In this document: positions 1 through 12,849 of the stretch, piece after piece
Layout: every line of letters begins with the position of its first letter
Position numbering within the stretch: position 1 is the first letter of the stretch
Source: Actinostola sp. cb2023
Taxonomy: Eukaryota > Cnidaria > Anthozoa > Actiniaria > Actinostolidae
DNA: 64,000 bases
Assembly: GCA_033675265.1 (NCBI GenBank)
Contig: JAUJYZ010000132.1
Location: 274,001 to 338,000, forward strand
Direction of reading: 5' to 3'
Made by a program: the position numbers and the translations under genes
Notes under the pieces: model-generated
What the model saw: the letters and a program-made list of their open reading frames with translations, nothing else
The model's database searches: none
What the model was told of the DNA's origin: nothing

Positions 1-1750
1 ACCAACGAAAGAACAAATAAACGAACCAACGAAAGAACAAATAAACGAACAACAAACAAACGAACCAACGAAGGAACAAACAAACGAACCAACAAAACCA
101 ACAAACAACGAAGGAAGGAAACAAACAAAAAACAAACAAAAACAACAAACAACGAACCAACGAAAGAACAAAAACAAACGAACCAACGAAAGAACAAATA
201 AACGAACCAACAAACAAACGAACCAACGAAAGAACAAAATAAACGAACCAACAAACAAACGAACCAACGAAAGAACAAATAAACAAAACGAACGAAAGAA
301 CAAACGAACAAACAAACAAACCAACAAACAAACGAACCAACGAAAGAACAAACAAATAAACGAACCAACGAAAGAACAAAAAAACGAACCAACGAAAGAA
401 AAACAAATAAACGAACCAACAAACCAAACGAACCAACGAAGGAACAAACAAACGAACCAACAAACCAACGAACCAACGAAGGAACAAACAAACAAACGAA
501 TTAACCAACAAACGAAAACGAAAACCAACGAAAGGAACAAAACAAAAACGAACCAAACAACCAACAAACAAACGAACCAACGAAAGAACAAACAAACAAA
601 CGAAACCAACAAACAAACTGAACCAACGAAAGAAAAAACAAACAAACAAAAACAAACAAACAAACAAACCAACGAAAAAAACAAAAACAAACGAAAACAA
701 ACAAACAAACAAACAAACAAACGAACCAACAAACAAACGAACCAACGAAAGAACAAACAAACAAACGAACCAACAAAACAAACGAACCAACGAAAGAACA
801 AAACAAACAAACGAAACCAACAAACAAACTGAACCAACGAAAGAACAAACAAACAAACGAACCAACAAAACAAACGAACCAACGAACGAACAAACAAACA
901 AACGAACAAACAAACGAACCAACAAACAAACAAACGAACCAACGAAAGAACAAACAAACAAACGAAACAAACAAACAAACAAACAAACAAACAAACGAAC
1001 CAACGAAAGAACAAACAAACGAAACAAACAAACAAACTGAACCAACGAAAGAAGAACAAACAAACAAACGAACCAACAAAACAAAACGAACCAACGAAAG
1101 AACAAACAAACAAACGAACAAACAAACAAACAAACGAACCAACGAAAAACAAACAAACGAACCAACAAACAAAAACTGAACCAACAAAACAACGAAAACA
1201 AAAACAAACGAAACAACAAACAAAACAAACAAACGAACCAACAACAACAAACTGAACGAACGAACAAACAAACAAACAAACGAACAACAAACAAACGAGC
1301 CAACGAAAGAAAAAAAAAACAAACAAACAAACAAACGAACCAACGAAAAACAAACAAACAAACGAACAAACAAACAAACGAGCCAACGAAAGAACAAATA
1401 AACGAAACCAACGAACCAACGAAAGAACAAACAAACGAACCAACCAACAAACGATCAAACGAAAGAACAACTAAACTAAACAAACCAAAACAAACAACGA
1501 AAGAACAAAAAAACGAACCAACAAACAAACGAACCAACAAAAACGAACAAACAAACAAACGAACGAAACCAAACAAACTGAACCAACGAAAGAATCGAAC
1601 AAACAAACGAACCAACCAACCAACCAACCAACAAACGAACCAACCAACAAACAAACAAACGAACGAGCCAACGAAAGAACAAAGAAATAAAATAAATTCA
1701 AGCATATAGGAGCAAACAATCAATCAAACAAGCGAAAAATAAATCCAACT
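1..1750. repeat. low-complexity A/C/G array, almost T-free on + strand
   Basis: The stretch is built from degenerate units such as AACGAACCAACGAAAGAACAAAC, broken into 4-, 8- and 12-base sub-repeats (CAAA, CGAAC). The + strand has almost no T over about 1.7 kb. As a result the minus strand has no stop codons in several frames and shows long meaningless Phe/Val/Leu/Cys open frames. Those frames have no start context, splice sites or conserved features, so I do not call a gene. It continues off the left edge. Confidence 0.9.
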
Positions 1751-1926
1751 AACTTTACAATGAACGAACGAAATACCGTGTAGAGTGCAACTCAGTAAAC
1801 TAAGGTTAACAGCTCAAGAAACAATAGTTTTCTGACTAAATTGTACTAAAAAATAACACCAGATAACCATAGCAACAAAACATATTAACAACAAGCAAAC
1901 GGCAAAATAAACAAACGGCTTACCTT

Positions 1927-2802
1927 TTATGGGCCATGTGGTACTATCCAAGGTGGAAGAATTGGAGGAGGTCGTGGTCTATGTGGTTTAACTAACAAAA
2001 GAAAATAAATCATATACTGGGATTATTAAGTCATTAAAAGGCGACTTTGCGGACCAAATATATGAACCGGTGATCATGAACAACATTATCGGTCATTACT
2101 GACTCAGTCTCAGTTCGCTTTGATTAAAATAAATCCATTTATTAGGCGACCACCCTGTACTATTTCCTGGCCTAGTTTGTACTTACTTATTTCGATAATA
2201 ATCTGCTTGCACTTTGCGCCGCAGATTTCCTGGGTTTCTTGGTCTTTAAAGCAGGTACAGTTGTACTTTGGTCCTGCAATCTGCATATCCCCATGAATAT
2301 ACCAAGGCTTGCCTTTCTGTGATACACCATGGTGGTCAGCACAAGCTGTTAAAACAGTGAAGTAAAATTAAGCAATCACAATACAATCACCAACGGGGCT
2401 GTTTTTGGTGTTCGTAGCGAGAGTCCTACAAATCGTTAACGGATAACTTTAGCCGGCCAAGGATCCAGGTCTTGCACATGCATACTGTGTCCGCAATAGC
2501 AATTGATTATTATTATTAATTGATTATTAATTTTATTATTCAGTTAATTAACCGTATCAAATGAATACATATTCAAAAACATATTTATATATATACAACA
2601 TTGAACATTTTCTAACTATCTGACTTACGACAGACTTTCCAGCCACACTTTCCAGGAACTTCAGCTCCGCCACACATTGGCTTTGGACAATACACATGTG
2701 TTAAAATGGGCCAGGAAAAGTCTTCCCCTCGTGGACATTTTTGTATGATACGACAGTTGTGAGGTGGTAATCGCTTCATCTCTACGACAGGGCAGTTTTG
2801 GC
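1927..2802 (-). CDS. partial secreted cysteine-rich protein, VWC-like spacing (3 last exons)
   Basis: I do not recognise this gene, but the model is well supported. Three minus-strand exons join in one frame: 2629-2802 (acceptor TCAG, donor GTAAGT), 2187-2345 (acceptor ACAG, donor GTAAGT) and 1991-1927 (acceptor TTAG, stop TAA at 1929-1927). Both junctions are phase 1. The first exon has seven cysteines, ending in a block of the form C-P-K-P-M-C...P-G-K-C-G-W-K-V-C. The second has five, including KGKPWYIHGD, NCTC and ICGAKC. The tail is Pro-rich (PHRPRPPPILPPWIVPHGP). A Gly-x-x-Trp before a C-x-C pair and a PGKC...C block resemble von Willebrand type C modules. That family call is inference. 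The first exon starts in phase 1, so at least one upstream exon (signal peptide) is missing; I could not find it in 2.8-8 kb. Confidence 0.6.
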
Positions 2803-2863
2803 CTGAGATACAAATAGTTTGATCAGCTATTAATTAACTAACGTATAACTGATTTCATTCAAA

Positions 2864-3015
2864 GGTTAAAGGAAATCTATAACACCGTGAAAAAGAGTAC
2901 TTAACTTTGCTGACGTTTCGCTCGTACTATTTATTTACTCCTGCGAAGGGCTAAGGCTCGAAACGTCAGTAAAGTTAAGTACTCTTTTTCACGGTGTAAA
3001 ATATTTCCTTTAACC
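2864..3015. mobile_element. short inverted-repeat element (MITE-like hairpin)
   Basis: Arms of about 57 bases (2864-2920 and 2959-3015) are nearly perfect reverse complements and include ACACCGTGAAAAAGAGTAC and its complement. The loop is about 38 bases. There is no coding potential. It lies just upstream of the cysteine-rich exons on the minus strand and is probably in an intron of that gene. Confidence 0.75.
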
Positions 3016-3365
3016 ATTGAATTTATCATTTTACACCGATGCAGCCCATACTAGTAGTGTACTCGCTTTCCATTTGAATTGGGTACAATCATTGATAAAT
3101 CGGATCAAGCGAACAACCCGCATGACTATCCAGAGTTTATCCCTGCAAATCATAGTCAAACCCACAAGGCTTTCTTTATGACACCTATATCTCACTACTG
3201 CAAGTAGAAATAAACACAGTCATCTCTCACCATCATAATATCTTCTGTTGATAGAGTTTCCCTGTAAAGTCGATAAAAGTATGACTGAGTAAATATTACT
3301 TGGTTAACTGAAATAGTAATATTTTTTAATATATTGAGGGAAGTTAGAAAGCTGTAAAGCCTGGA

Positions 3366-3530
3366 GCTTATGACCAGTGTGAACTAATAATCGGAATCGG
3401 AATCGTAAGAGGAGCTTATGACCAGTGTGAACTGATAATCGGAGTCGGAAGCAGAAGGGCGACAGAATCGGAATCGGAATCGGAAGGAATGCAGAAGGTT
3501 TTCTTTTTCTCACGATTCCGATCATGACAT
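3366..3530. repeat. direct repeat block with GGAATC units
   Basis: A segment beginning GAGCTTATGACCAGTGTGAA occurs twice, about 50 bases apart. Each copy is followed by runs of GGAATC. The same GATTCC unit, inverted, forms the larger array at 3708-3930, so the two probably belong to one repeat-derived unit. Confidence 0.6.
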
Positions 3531-3707
3531 TTATGATCCTGTGTGAACCAAATAATCATGACCAGAATCGGATCTTACGAAGAGACGATTAGCGTCTTAT
3601 TGTTAACTGGACTGATGAAGTCCGCTGAAGTCAGACGAAACGTGTAGAAGAAATTAAAAGAAGGTTACATCTACATCTGTTGCTTCTCTGTGCTGCTCAC
3701 TAGTTTC

Positions 3708-3930
3708 CGATTCCGATTCCGCGTCCGATTCCGCGTTCGATTCCGCGTTCGATTCCGCGTTCGATTCCGCGTCCGATTCCGCGTCCGATTCCGCGTCCGA
3801 TTCCGCGTCCGATTCCGCGTCCGATTCCGCGTCCGATTCCGCGTCCGATTCCGCGTCCGATTCCGCGTCCGAATTATTTTTCGATTCCGATTCCGATTTG
3901 ATACCGATTCCAATTCCGATTCTGATTCCG
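3708..3930. repeat. 12-bp minisatellite GCGTCCGATTCC
   Basis: About 13 tandem copies of a 12-base unit, flanked by simpler GATTCC repeats. Because 12 is a multiple of three, open frames run through it on both strands (Asp/Ala/Glu/Ser on one, Arg/Phe on the other). These are artefacts of the repeat. Confidence 0.9.
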
Positions 3931-4530
3931 ATTTCAACACTATTTTCACTGACAAAAAAGCACCGAATCAACCGCACGCAAGTATGAGTTCCACGGGCAG
4001 ACACCTATACTCTCCTGGGGGTCTGCTGGTTATATAAGAAATAACAGAACAACAGTTCAGCCCAGTTAACCAGCTTTTTCAGCCGGCGAGAGTAAAGGAG
4101 GGATGACGGATTTACCCACCCACCTCCCCTTGCGACGTTCTCGGCTTCGCTTATCCAGCGCACCTCTACCTTGCACTCCCAAATATTTTCCCCATGTCTT
4201 ATCTCATACAGTGCAAACAAAAGAGGTGCAGGTTTGGTAGTGAGAATCGGTTACTGTTGAGGACGGTATCTGGTATAATGCATCATATTATAGCAAGATA
4301 TATAATTGTTTCTCTTGATTATAGTGATACTGATCAGGGCTAGTCAACTGATATAAAAGCTAGGTTCGAAAATAAAAATAAATTAAAATAGGTTCGAAAC
4401 CCTAGCGAACAAAAAGAACGCAACGTAGCGTAGCGTAACGAAACTAAACCAACTAGATATTCAATATGGCTAGTAACAAGTCCGGTGTTATAGGACTGAA
4501 ACACTGTAATTTCCATACTCTACTGATATT

Positions 4531-4693
4531 TATTATTATTATTGTTATAATAATGCTATTATTATTATTATTATTATTACTATTGTTATTATTTAATTAT
4601 TACTATTGTTATTATTATTACTATTATTATTATTATTACTATATTATTATTATTATTATTATTATTACTATTGTTATTATTTAATTAGTACTA

Positions 4694-4740
<47 letters not shown>

Positions 4741-4850
4741 ATTATTATTATTATTATTATTATTGTTATTATAATAATAATAATAATAATAATAATAATT
4801 ATTATTATTATTACTATATTATTATTATTATTTTCGCTTATTTTTATTAA

Positions 4851-4881
<31 letters not shown>
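4531..4881. repeat. imperfect (ATT)n microsatellite
   Basis: About 350 bases of ATT with occasional G, C and phase changes. Contains an internal strand switch (TAATAATAA around 4773-4797), so a long foldback is possible. Confidence 0.95.
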
Positions 4882-5650
4882 TAAGATATTGATTATGACC
4901 ATGTGATCTACTGGTGAGATGATGTGATGAAACCATTCATTTTAGACGTAGGATACGTAGAATTTGAAGTGGAAAAAGAAGAACCAAAAGAGCAAAAACC
5001 CCGATGACAACTGAACAATCTACCATGTGTCACAACAACGACAACAAAAGGAAGCAGAAAACATAGAAGAACAGAATCAAAAAGAACAAAATAAGAAGAA
5101 AGCATATCAAACTTATGTCCTGCATCATTGAACATTTGCTCCTGTTGGGATCCAGTATCACGCGGACAACGTTTTTTGTTAATGCTTTGTTTACTAATGC
5201 ACGTGAGGCCCGATTGATCCAGCAATTTGTTCACTATGACCGCTAAATAAAGCAGATTCGTACGTGACTGGTTTATCATTTCTGAATTCATATTTTTCCT
5301 TTGACAATGTGTAAATCAGGTAGCTAAAATATAAGAGAGGATGGAAAAGCTGCATATGTTTCCTCAAAGGGAAAATATATCACAAATTCGAACTAACTTA
5401 TTGATCTCGTGCGTGTAAATATTGGAAATTGCCTTCAAAAAACGTCCTTTCCGAGCCATAATTTATTTGCGAATTCGCCGGCCTATGTAGCTTCTTCTAC
5501 ATACAGACCGCGATACAGAGCACCAATATGATGTTCACAATTACCAAACAAAGAGTTTTAGATTTCATTTTGCCACCGCTTAATTAAGTTTAATATACAT
5601 GTATTTTATATCAAAATGCGCGTACAATTACAGAGCATTAGAATCTGGCG

Positions 5651-6060
5651 GTAGGTTTTTGATTGACACAATTCCCAAGGGTTTCTGAGGGTTTCAGTGC
5701 GTAGCGTATGTCACGCTCTCCTATCATCAGAAATTTCAGTTCTATCGACTTTGAAGAAACGGAAAATGCCACCTTCAAATCTATTTATTTTTGCTTGAAT
5801 TGCCAGCTTATTCATTCCTTACATATTCGTCTTTTATATTCCGTTGGTAGGTTTTTGCAGTTGACACAATTCCCAAGGATTTCTGAGGGTTTTAGTGCGT
5901 AGCGTATGTTACGCTCTCCTATATCTCTTCAGAAATTTCAGTTCTATCGACTTTGAAGAAACGGAAAATGCCACCTTCAAATCTATTTATTTTTGCTTGA
6001 ATTGCCAGCTTATTCATTCCTTACATATTCATCTTTTATATTCCGTTGGTAGGTTTTTGA
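5651..6060. repeat. tandem duplication, about 200-bp unit, two copies plus start of a third
   Basis: The block beginning GTAGGTTTTTG recurs at 5651, 5847 and 6049. The first two copies are nearly identical over about 195 bases and each contains GAAATTTCAGTTCTATCGAC. The third copy is only the first ten or so bases. Short open frames inside are duplicated shadows, not genes. Confidence 0.85.
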
Positions 6061-6130
6061 TTTGTATTTTAACAATGCAGTAAAAAGCAAAAATGTATCA
6101 AAATTATGCTGTTTTTCGCCTAAACAAGAC

Positions 6131-6912
6131 TACCCTGCTAGCAGAGTTTCCTCTTCGGTCAATGGTTTTGTATTTATCTTTTGCTGTATAGGCTTTTGCT
6201 TCTGTTTCTTGATCGTCCGAGAGTAAAACTCTGCCAGGATTCGCCACAATTCTCGTTGAGCATGCGCGACGGTTTCTTCCAAATTCTTGGATGATAGAAA
6301 CTGGTTTAAACCGGTTTACAGGCGCACGCATAAAATAAACATGTTTCATCTGGCTATAAATGAGCCCACGGTATGCGTACGCAGAGTCTAATGAATTGCC
6401 GCTGGTTAGAATATTGAGCCTTCGTTACCAAACAAATATGTGGTACGTCCACTGATTCGAAATGTTATTTTCGATGGAGCTGTTGTTTCACGTAGGCTGT
6501 CAATACATCAAGAACTGGCAATCAAGGTGGGAATGTGTTTGGATGTTTACCAGTTTATACGGCAGTTCGAATAAAACATCGCAGTCAGTCAGTGGACAAT
6601 CGTTTCCCAACTGGCAAATCCTCTAGCTATCGTTATTACTCCTCTGAACTTATTAATTGCTGACCAAATAGAGGAATGTACAAATCTAGGAATAAAGTAT
6701 TGTAAAAAAAGACTTTATTGATTACCGTTAGTCAACTATGCATTGTCGTCGCTACGCAACCCATGACGTAACCGTCGCGCATGCTCAACGAGAAATGTGG
6801 CGAATCCTGGCAGAGTTTACTCTCGGACGATCAAGAAACAGAAGCAAAAGCCTATACAGCAAAAGATAAATACAAAACCATTGACCGAAGAGGAAACTCT
6901 GCTAGCAGGGTA
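6131..6912. mobile_element. Mutator-like non-autonomous element, 9-bp TSD
   Basis: Terminal inverted repeats of about 160 bases (6131-6290 and 6750-6912) begin TACCCTGCTAGCAGAGTTTC. The element is flanked on both sides by the exact 9-base duplication AAACAAGAC (6122-6130 and 6913-6921). Long TIRs with a 9-base duplication are typical of the Mutator superfamily. The interior has no transposase frame, so it is non-autonomous. Confidence 0.85.
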
Positions 6913-8700
6913 AAACAAGACTCGCCTCATCTGCATATGTGAAACAATGACCTTTTGTATAACATAAGTTTGATATGCAACAGCGACAAGAAATAGGAGG
7001 AACTAACACTGAGAAGATTGGGAAAGAGCAGATGTATGTAAAGAAGAAGAACACCATCCATATATTTAGACAAATACGAACAAGAAAGCGTCATCAATAG
7101 AAAACAGCAAGACACGCGGTACCGAGAGAACACTTCATTGAATTCAATTCAATAGAATTGCAATATAGCCATGCAGAAGGAACCTGTAGGCACAATTTAG
7201 TGACAAATAAAAATCACTATTGTCGTGAAATATCTAGCTATTTATGATTGCTATATTACTATTTGAATCGGCTGAAAACACAAATACATCCAACCTGACA
7301 GGCGACAAGGAAGAAGCTTGTTACCAGAAGACAAACCAACATTTTACTGAGAGTGTCGGTGCGGACTTCTAAGGCCTACACAGAGAGCTTCAGTCACTTG
7401 TGATCTTATTGTTTCTGTCGTGTCTTATGTATAGGCTGCTTTAATATGTAATTACTTCCAGCCGGCCACTTGGCACTGATTAATTGTAAAGAGCCACGAT
7501 TGCTTCAAATTGACGTATCTTTTGTCAATACTTACGAGCTTAATCACTATGGAAATCTATCATTATTTTTAACAGACCAAACCGTCAAAGGGAACAATTT
7601 CTTCAATTCTTGCTCTATTGTTAATAAAGACTTTGTAAGGGTTTAGAGTAATTCGTCTCATTGGATGAATACAACTGATGCAGCGGGGTTTGTTAGTGTA
7701 GGGAGTGCCGTATTCTGTGATCACGGACTAGTTGTCATTAGTTTTTACTTCAGAGTTATATTCAACTGAAGTATAAACCTGGAACAAATCAATCCGGCCG
7801 TCCAAAGTACTGATGCCCTCACTCAGTTACACACAGATCTTAGAACTAAACAATAGCGCAGCTCTAGAAGTAGAGTACACGTGTTTGTAGTCATGATAGT
7901 GCAATCCAGCAATTAAAGTGTTAATTAAAGTGGGGAGCAAGTCTTCTCAGTCCCGCGGTATCATTATTATAACATCCAGTATACCGACCGATTTACCGTA
8001 ACAACAGACATATAAATACTACTGAATGAAACGCTTCTAAGGCGTCTATCCCAATAGCCCATGGGCGCTGTACTGTAAGAAAAATATGAATTTATAATCA
8101 TAGACAATGATTTCAGATTTTCTCAGAAATATTATCAAGATGTCATTATAAAGCATTATAATACCAGAATGAGTTCCATATATAATATTTGTACAATGTT
8201 GTATCAATACTAATACCAATCACATCTACACTCCGGTATCGCCAAAAATATTGAAATGTTTACATTGTCAGGGCGACTGTATGTGATGACAAATTGGCTT
8301 TTTACCAACTGAAGAGTCAATACTACTTCTGCTCTCTTTAATAGCTTGCTTTTCTCCATCTGTTTGAAGACAGGCAAACAAGCAGAATATGCGGCTCATT
8401 TATTCACACATTGAGTAGTGCTACTGTGTTGGTCATCCATTGGATAACGATTGGTCACGTTATCAGTGAGAAAAACCAACGATTTACTCACAGTAATTGA
8501 ATGTAGTAGTTGAAAAAAGTGTTTGCAAATTGGTGTATATATCGTCGGTGCCGCGGTCTTTGTACGTATAGACTGATTAGTTAACTTATAGCGTATGGAT
8601 TCTAACGAATCGGATCTCACGTCGGAGTTGAAACTTGTTAGAAATTGATTTTTAATTGATTTTCAGAGCTTAGCAAAAGGCGAGACAACTCTCCTACGGA

Positions 8701-8730
8701 GAAGGAGAGAGAGAGAGAGAGAGAGAGAGG
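8701..8730. repeat. (GA)n microsatellite
   Basis: A short purine tract of about 28 bases, GAGAGAGA. Confidence 0.85.
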
Positions 8731-8800
8731 AACAGATGATTGAAATCTAATAAAAATGACAAGCAATAGTGGACATTGTATTACTATACTATACATCTAG

Positions 8801-9253
8801 CTACCTTATTATCACTTATTTTCGCGCGTCTTTAATTTCGCGATTTTGCAGAAAAAAACGTGTATAAGGGAACTTAATTTCTGGCGCAGTATACGAACAG
8901 ATTATTTTGAATCAGGTAAATGATTTAACAATTCACATCTTGGCATATTTTTGTAACGTTATTCTATGTACAAGAATGTAACAAAACAATTTTAAAAGAT
9001 ACATGTAGGTATATACGTGTACTCGTTTTAGGAGCACGACGTTTGTTATTTTGTTTGAAGCAATACGTTCGTTTTTATCACAATGTTCGTTCGTGGACTA
9101 ATTGCTGATAAAAGACCTCACAGCGTGACATTAAATTTCGCGTCGTTAATTTTCGCGGTAATTATTATTCGCGAGTGTTTAATTTCGCGATTTTTTTTCA
9201 AACGAGAAAATCGTGAAATTAAAGACGCGCAAAAATAAGTGATAATAAGGTAG
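8801..9253. mobile_element. MITE-like element with CTACCTTATTATCACTTATT termini
   Basis: The left end CTACCTTATTATCACTTATT is matched by its reverse complement at the right end. Sub-terminal TTTCGCG/TTAATTTCGCG motifs occur in both orientations. It is 453 bases long with no open frame. Confidence 0.8.
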
Positions 9254-9484
9254 CTATGGTCAGTTGGTGAAATATATGCATAAAAACCTTCAGTGTAAAA
9301 ACTCCTACTCCTCCCTTCCTTGGCCGGTATATAGTCACTGGCTTTGAGTTACTTATGAAGCTCGTTATACTGAAATAAAACCTACGTACCAGTTGGCTAA
9401 GCTCAGTGTTGAATTGGGTATATGTTTGATGTTCTTTGTCAAACGTATTTTTTATCTTTGATTTCAAGATAGCAACTGCCTATG

Positions 9485-9670
9485 TACCCTGCGAGCAGAA
9501 GTTCCTTTTCGTCTTTCTATGTTCACAGCTGAGTCTTCTACTTTTACTTTTGCTGAACGGATTTTTGTTCTGGCCGGGCTTTTACCTTGCTGTTCGTAAG
9601 CCGTTCAGCAAAAGTAAAAGACTCAGTGAACATAGAAAGACGAAAAGGAATCTCTGCTCGCAGCCGGGTA
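9485..9670. mobile_element. short palindromic relative of the 6.1-kb Mutator-like element
   Basis: The ends begin TACCCTGCGAGCAGA, nearly the same as the termini of the element at 6131-6912. The two arms are reverse complements over about 80 bases. A flanking duplication CTGCCTATG is present on the left and, after three extra bases, on the right. Confidence 0.7.
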
Positions 9671-9719
9671 CTTACTGCCTATGCCGAGTTTTCGAGATCG
9701 AATAGCCTTTGAGTCATTC

Positions 9720-11880
9720 GATTTCCTTATTTTTTTAATTTATTTTTTAATGTTAGTTTTGATGTGATCTTTAGTTGATTTTAGCGCCAGCTAAGCGTAT
9801 AATCTATATTAAAGAAAGTTATTGTGTTATCAGACCATATGAGCTCATATTCTACTATCCCCCCAAAAAACCTCTCCCATTTTTTTCACAATTCCAAGCC
9901 TTTCCCTACAACAATAGAGTCCGATTACCCAACTCTCTTTTATCAATCAATTTTCACAATAGCTCATGGTTTATAAAACTATCGAAAGCCATCTCTCTCA
10001 GCTCCCCACAGAGGGTCCAATATTGTTTCAGTTTTGATAACAAAGAGAGAAGATATATATATAGAGAGATGATGAAAGACCTTGCTCTACTCAGATCAGT
10101 AGCCCGCTGAATTCATTACTGTCGTTGCATGGTTCCAGGAGGAGCCAGCTATGATGACATTCAGGTTACTAGCAGAGAAGATGAAACTGATTGTAAAACT
10201 ACGTTATAAGGCCCGTAGCCGAGTAGCGAGATCGTTTCAGCCGGGGGTTATATTAGTTCGATCGAGTGTGACTGATCTATCTGAGGGAGTTCGTTTTTGA
10301 CAGCTTTAGTGAAAGGCACATTTGACGTCTAGAGGAACAAGGCTAGAATCAAATAGTGCTGATCTTTTTCTTGAAAACAATGAGCATATACGCGTTGTTG
10401 CGCATGCCACAGCGGCTGAATGAACGGCCTAGTTAAGGTTTCACAGTGACACGAGTTTGCTCATTAATTCTGATGAAACTTAATATGTATTGATGCTTTT
10501 GCATGTCGTTTGGTTGCTATGGGTACGAAGAAAGGTTGACCAGTTTTGTCGGACGTGTTTTATGTGATGGAAATTCTTCTCAGCGTGGGTGGTTGCTATG
10601 ACTACAAAGTGGGACAAAAGACTGAGAGGAACGCCTGACTTACTTTGCCTTTTGGTAGTCGACTTCTGTCTCTTCCCCCCTCCCTGCTTCCCCTCCCGCC
10701 CTTCTCTAAAACCCATCTATATCTATATGTTCTATATATGATCTATGGGATGAATTTTTATTTGACTGACATTAGCGTGATCATTAATAGTAACTTATAC
10801 TAATATTTATCATGAAATCTATATACGACAAAGTGTTTTTAAAATAGCTGTATTTAGGCCCGGAACGTTGACTGTTGCTTGGCTGAAACAACTCATGTTC
10901 AAAAGCACTCGTGTATATAGATGTAACTATCTCAAAACTCACACGATGGATTCCTTATATTCGCTAAACCACGATTTTTGAGGCGCATTTGATCATATCC
11001 ATATGTGAATTTGCGCCATGAGTATTAAATTATTATTATTATTATTATTCATGATTTCCCGGCATGCATTGCTATTCAAATAAAATCATGTTCGTTGGCT
11101 AATATTTAGTGATTGAATGATTGAATGAATACCCGTTGTTCTTACTGGCAGGTGTTCGTATTTAGTTGACTTCTGCCACCATCAGCAAACCACAGGGTTC
11201 CCATCCTAGCTTTATTTGGTACTATATATCTTGGGCTATCTTGGGCTTCTAAGATTGTTGAAAAATAAAGCTAGAAATTTATCAACAAATGTTGATTTGT
11301 GTAATTGATCGTGTTGGTGCATCGTTCAAAGGAGGGCGCTGTCAAACGATGTATACAATCTCTGAACTGACAAACCAGTGGGCTTTTTTTACACAGCGAA
11401 GTCATTATGTAAAGATTTTCTTATAGTAAAATATAATATATGAACAAGTTCCTCTCCGTTCTTGCTTGATATCGCTTTGTGCGACTACAAACCCGCAAAG
11501 TCAAATGACTTGATCCAGTGGCTTGATCTTTGGATTCACCGCAGCAGGTGACACAAATAACCGGCATCAAAAAGAATTCATGATATAATATTATATGCTC
11601 TTACTGATGAATTCCTAGATAGAACTAGATAAGTTATCTCAACATATAAGATATTGCTGTATAGAAATCCATAGTACAGGTTTAATCGTGGCTGATGTTC
11701 CTCATGGCTAGTCTTGCCGTCACACTGCCGGAGCGTCATTACCTAACATGATGCAAGCCTCGAAAAATGTCAACGTTTCTTGTAAGTGACAAAGTTGTTA
11801 AATAAATAAAAGTTTGGCGAAGGTTCCAAGGACGGTACTTGATGAGATTTCCATTCTAATCCAGAAAACATCCTTTGAAA
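9720..11880. other. no gene seen
   Basis: Intergenic by inspection. A small ATT tract lies near 11031-11050 and a pyrimidine-rich patch near 10671-10705. Open frames here lack splice-site support or recognisable sequence. The right end is the probable 5'UTR exon of the CRD gene at 12.85 kb (donor at 11887). Confidence 0.5.
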
Positions 11881-11886
11881 ATTAAG

Positions 11887-12844
11887 GTAAGTGTTTTAAA
11901 AGTTGTCCTTAAAAATATTTTGTTTTATAATATTGCTAAGTCAAGTTGAAAATTGTTTTTTATTTGTTGTATTTCGCTTGTTGAATTTCAATTTGCTTTA
12001 CCTGTTGGTCTACAAGTACTTTACCAAGAGAGAGAATCAAATATCCTCCATGAGAGAAATAAGAATAAGTGTTTTGAATAGATGAAATGATTTATTTCGA
12101 GCAGAACTGAATAGATCGAAGAAACAATTTCATTCATGTTGAAATCATTTCTGGCGCCACGATAGCGCTATATCTCTGCTATTTTGATGTTCTATTTCAT
12201 GTTTATAAATGCTGTTTAGAAACAAATTAATTTAGTTTCAAGTAGATTTTGCACTCTGCTTTAGCGGACGGATTTAAACAGAACTCAAAGTTCACATTAC
12301 ATCCAATTGTTTTCTAGTTCTTTTATATATATTTTTACCAACTAAAAGAGATGTTTCTTTTCTGGTTTATCCGTACAAATGTTTATAGTTTTAAATTGTC
12401 ATGTTCACAAAATATCAATTATATTCTGATTACTTTACATTGTTTATTGTAATAATAAAAATTTCTAAACATAAATCCAACCTGGTGGCCGATATATTAT
12501 ATTTGATACGGTATCAAATATAATATATCCTCTATTATAATCCAGGAGTTTATTGGAATCACAGAGGAGTAGACCTGTAGACATTAATATAGAAAGAGGG
12601 ATCAGTGTGTAATTGGTGATAAACACAACCCTAGCCTTGACGTACAAAGAATTGTGTCACGTAATGTAACTTTCAGATCAGAGTCAACGATATTAAAGTC
12701 TTGATTGTACAATACACTATAAGCTATCAATATTATAAGAAACTATGCATGCATTGTAGTAATTTCAAAGCCATTTCAGTATCATGTGCTGATATCATAT
12801 CGTTAGATAAGACTTTTAGTTCATATCTATCTCTTCCTTTCTAG
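11887..12844 (+). other. probable 5'UTR intron of the first CRD gene
   Basis: The donor AAG|GTAAGTG is at 11886/11887. The pyrimidine-rich acceptor CTTTCTAG ends at 12844, five bases before the ATG. The other three CRD genes have the same arrangement, which supports the intron. A spliced-leader acceptor is the alternative. Confidence 0.55.
12491..12529. other. perfect 19-bp inverted repeat with 1-base spacer
   Basis: The arm GATATATTATATTTGATAC at 12491-12509 is followed by one G and its exact reverse complement at 12511-12529. It sits inside the putative 5'UTR intron of the first CRD gene. It could be a young hairpin element or a cruciform-prone site. Confidence 0.85.
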
Positions 12845-12849
12845 ATAGG

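Noticed and set aside
501..1719. Long minus-strand open frames rich in Phe, Val, Leu and Cys
   Set aside because: They result from the T-poor repeat array; no signal peptide, splice structure or conserved motif.
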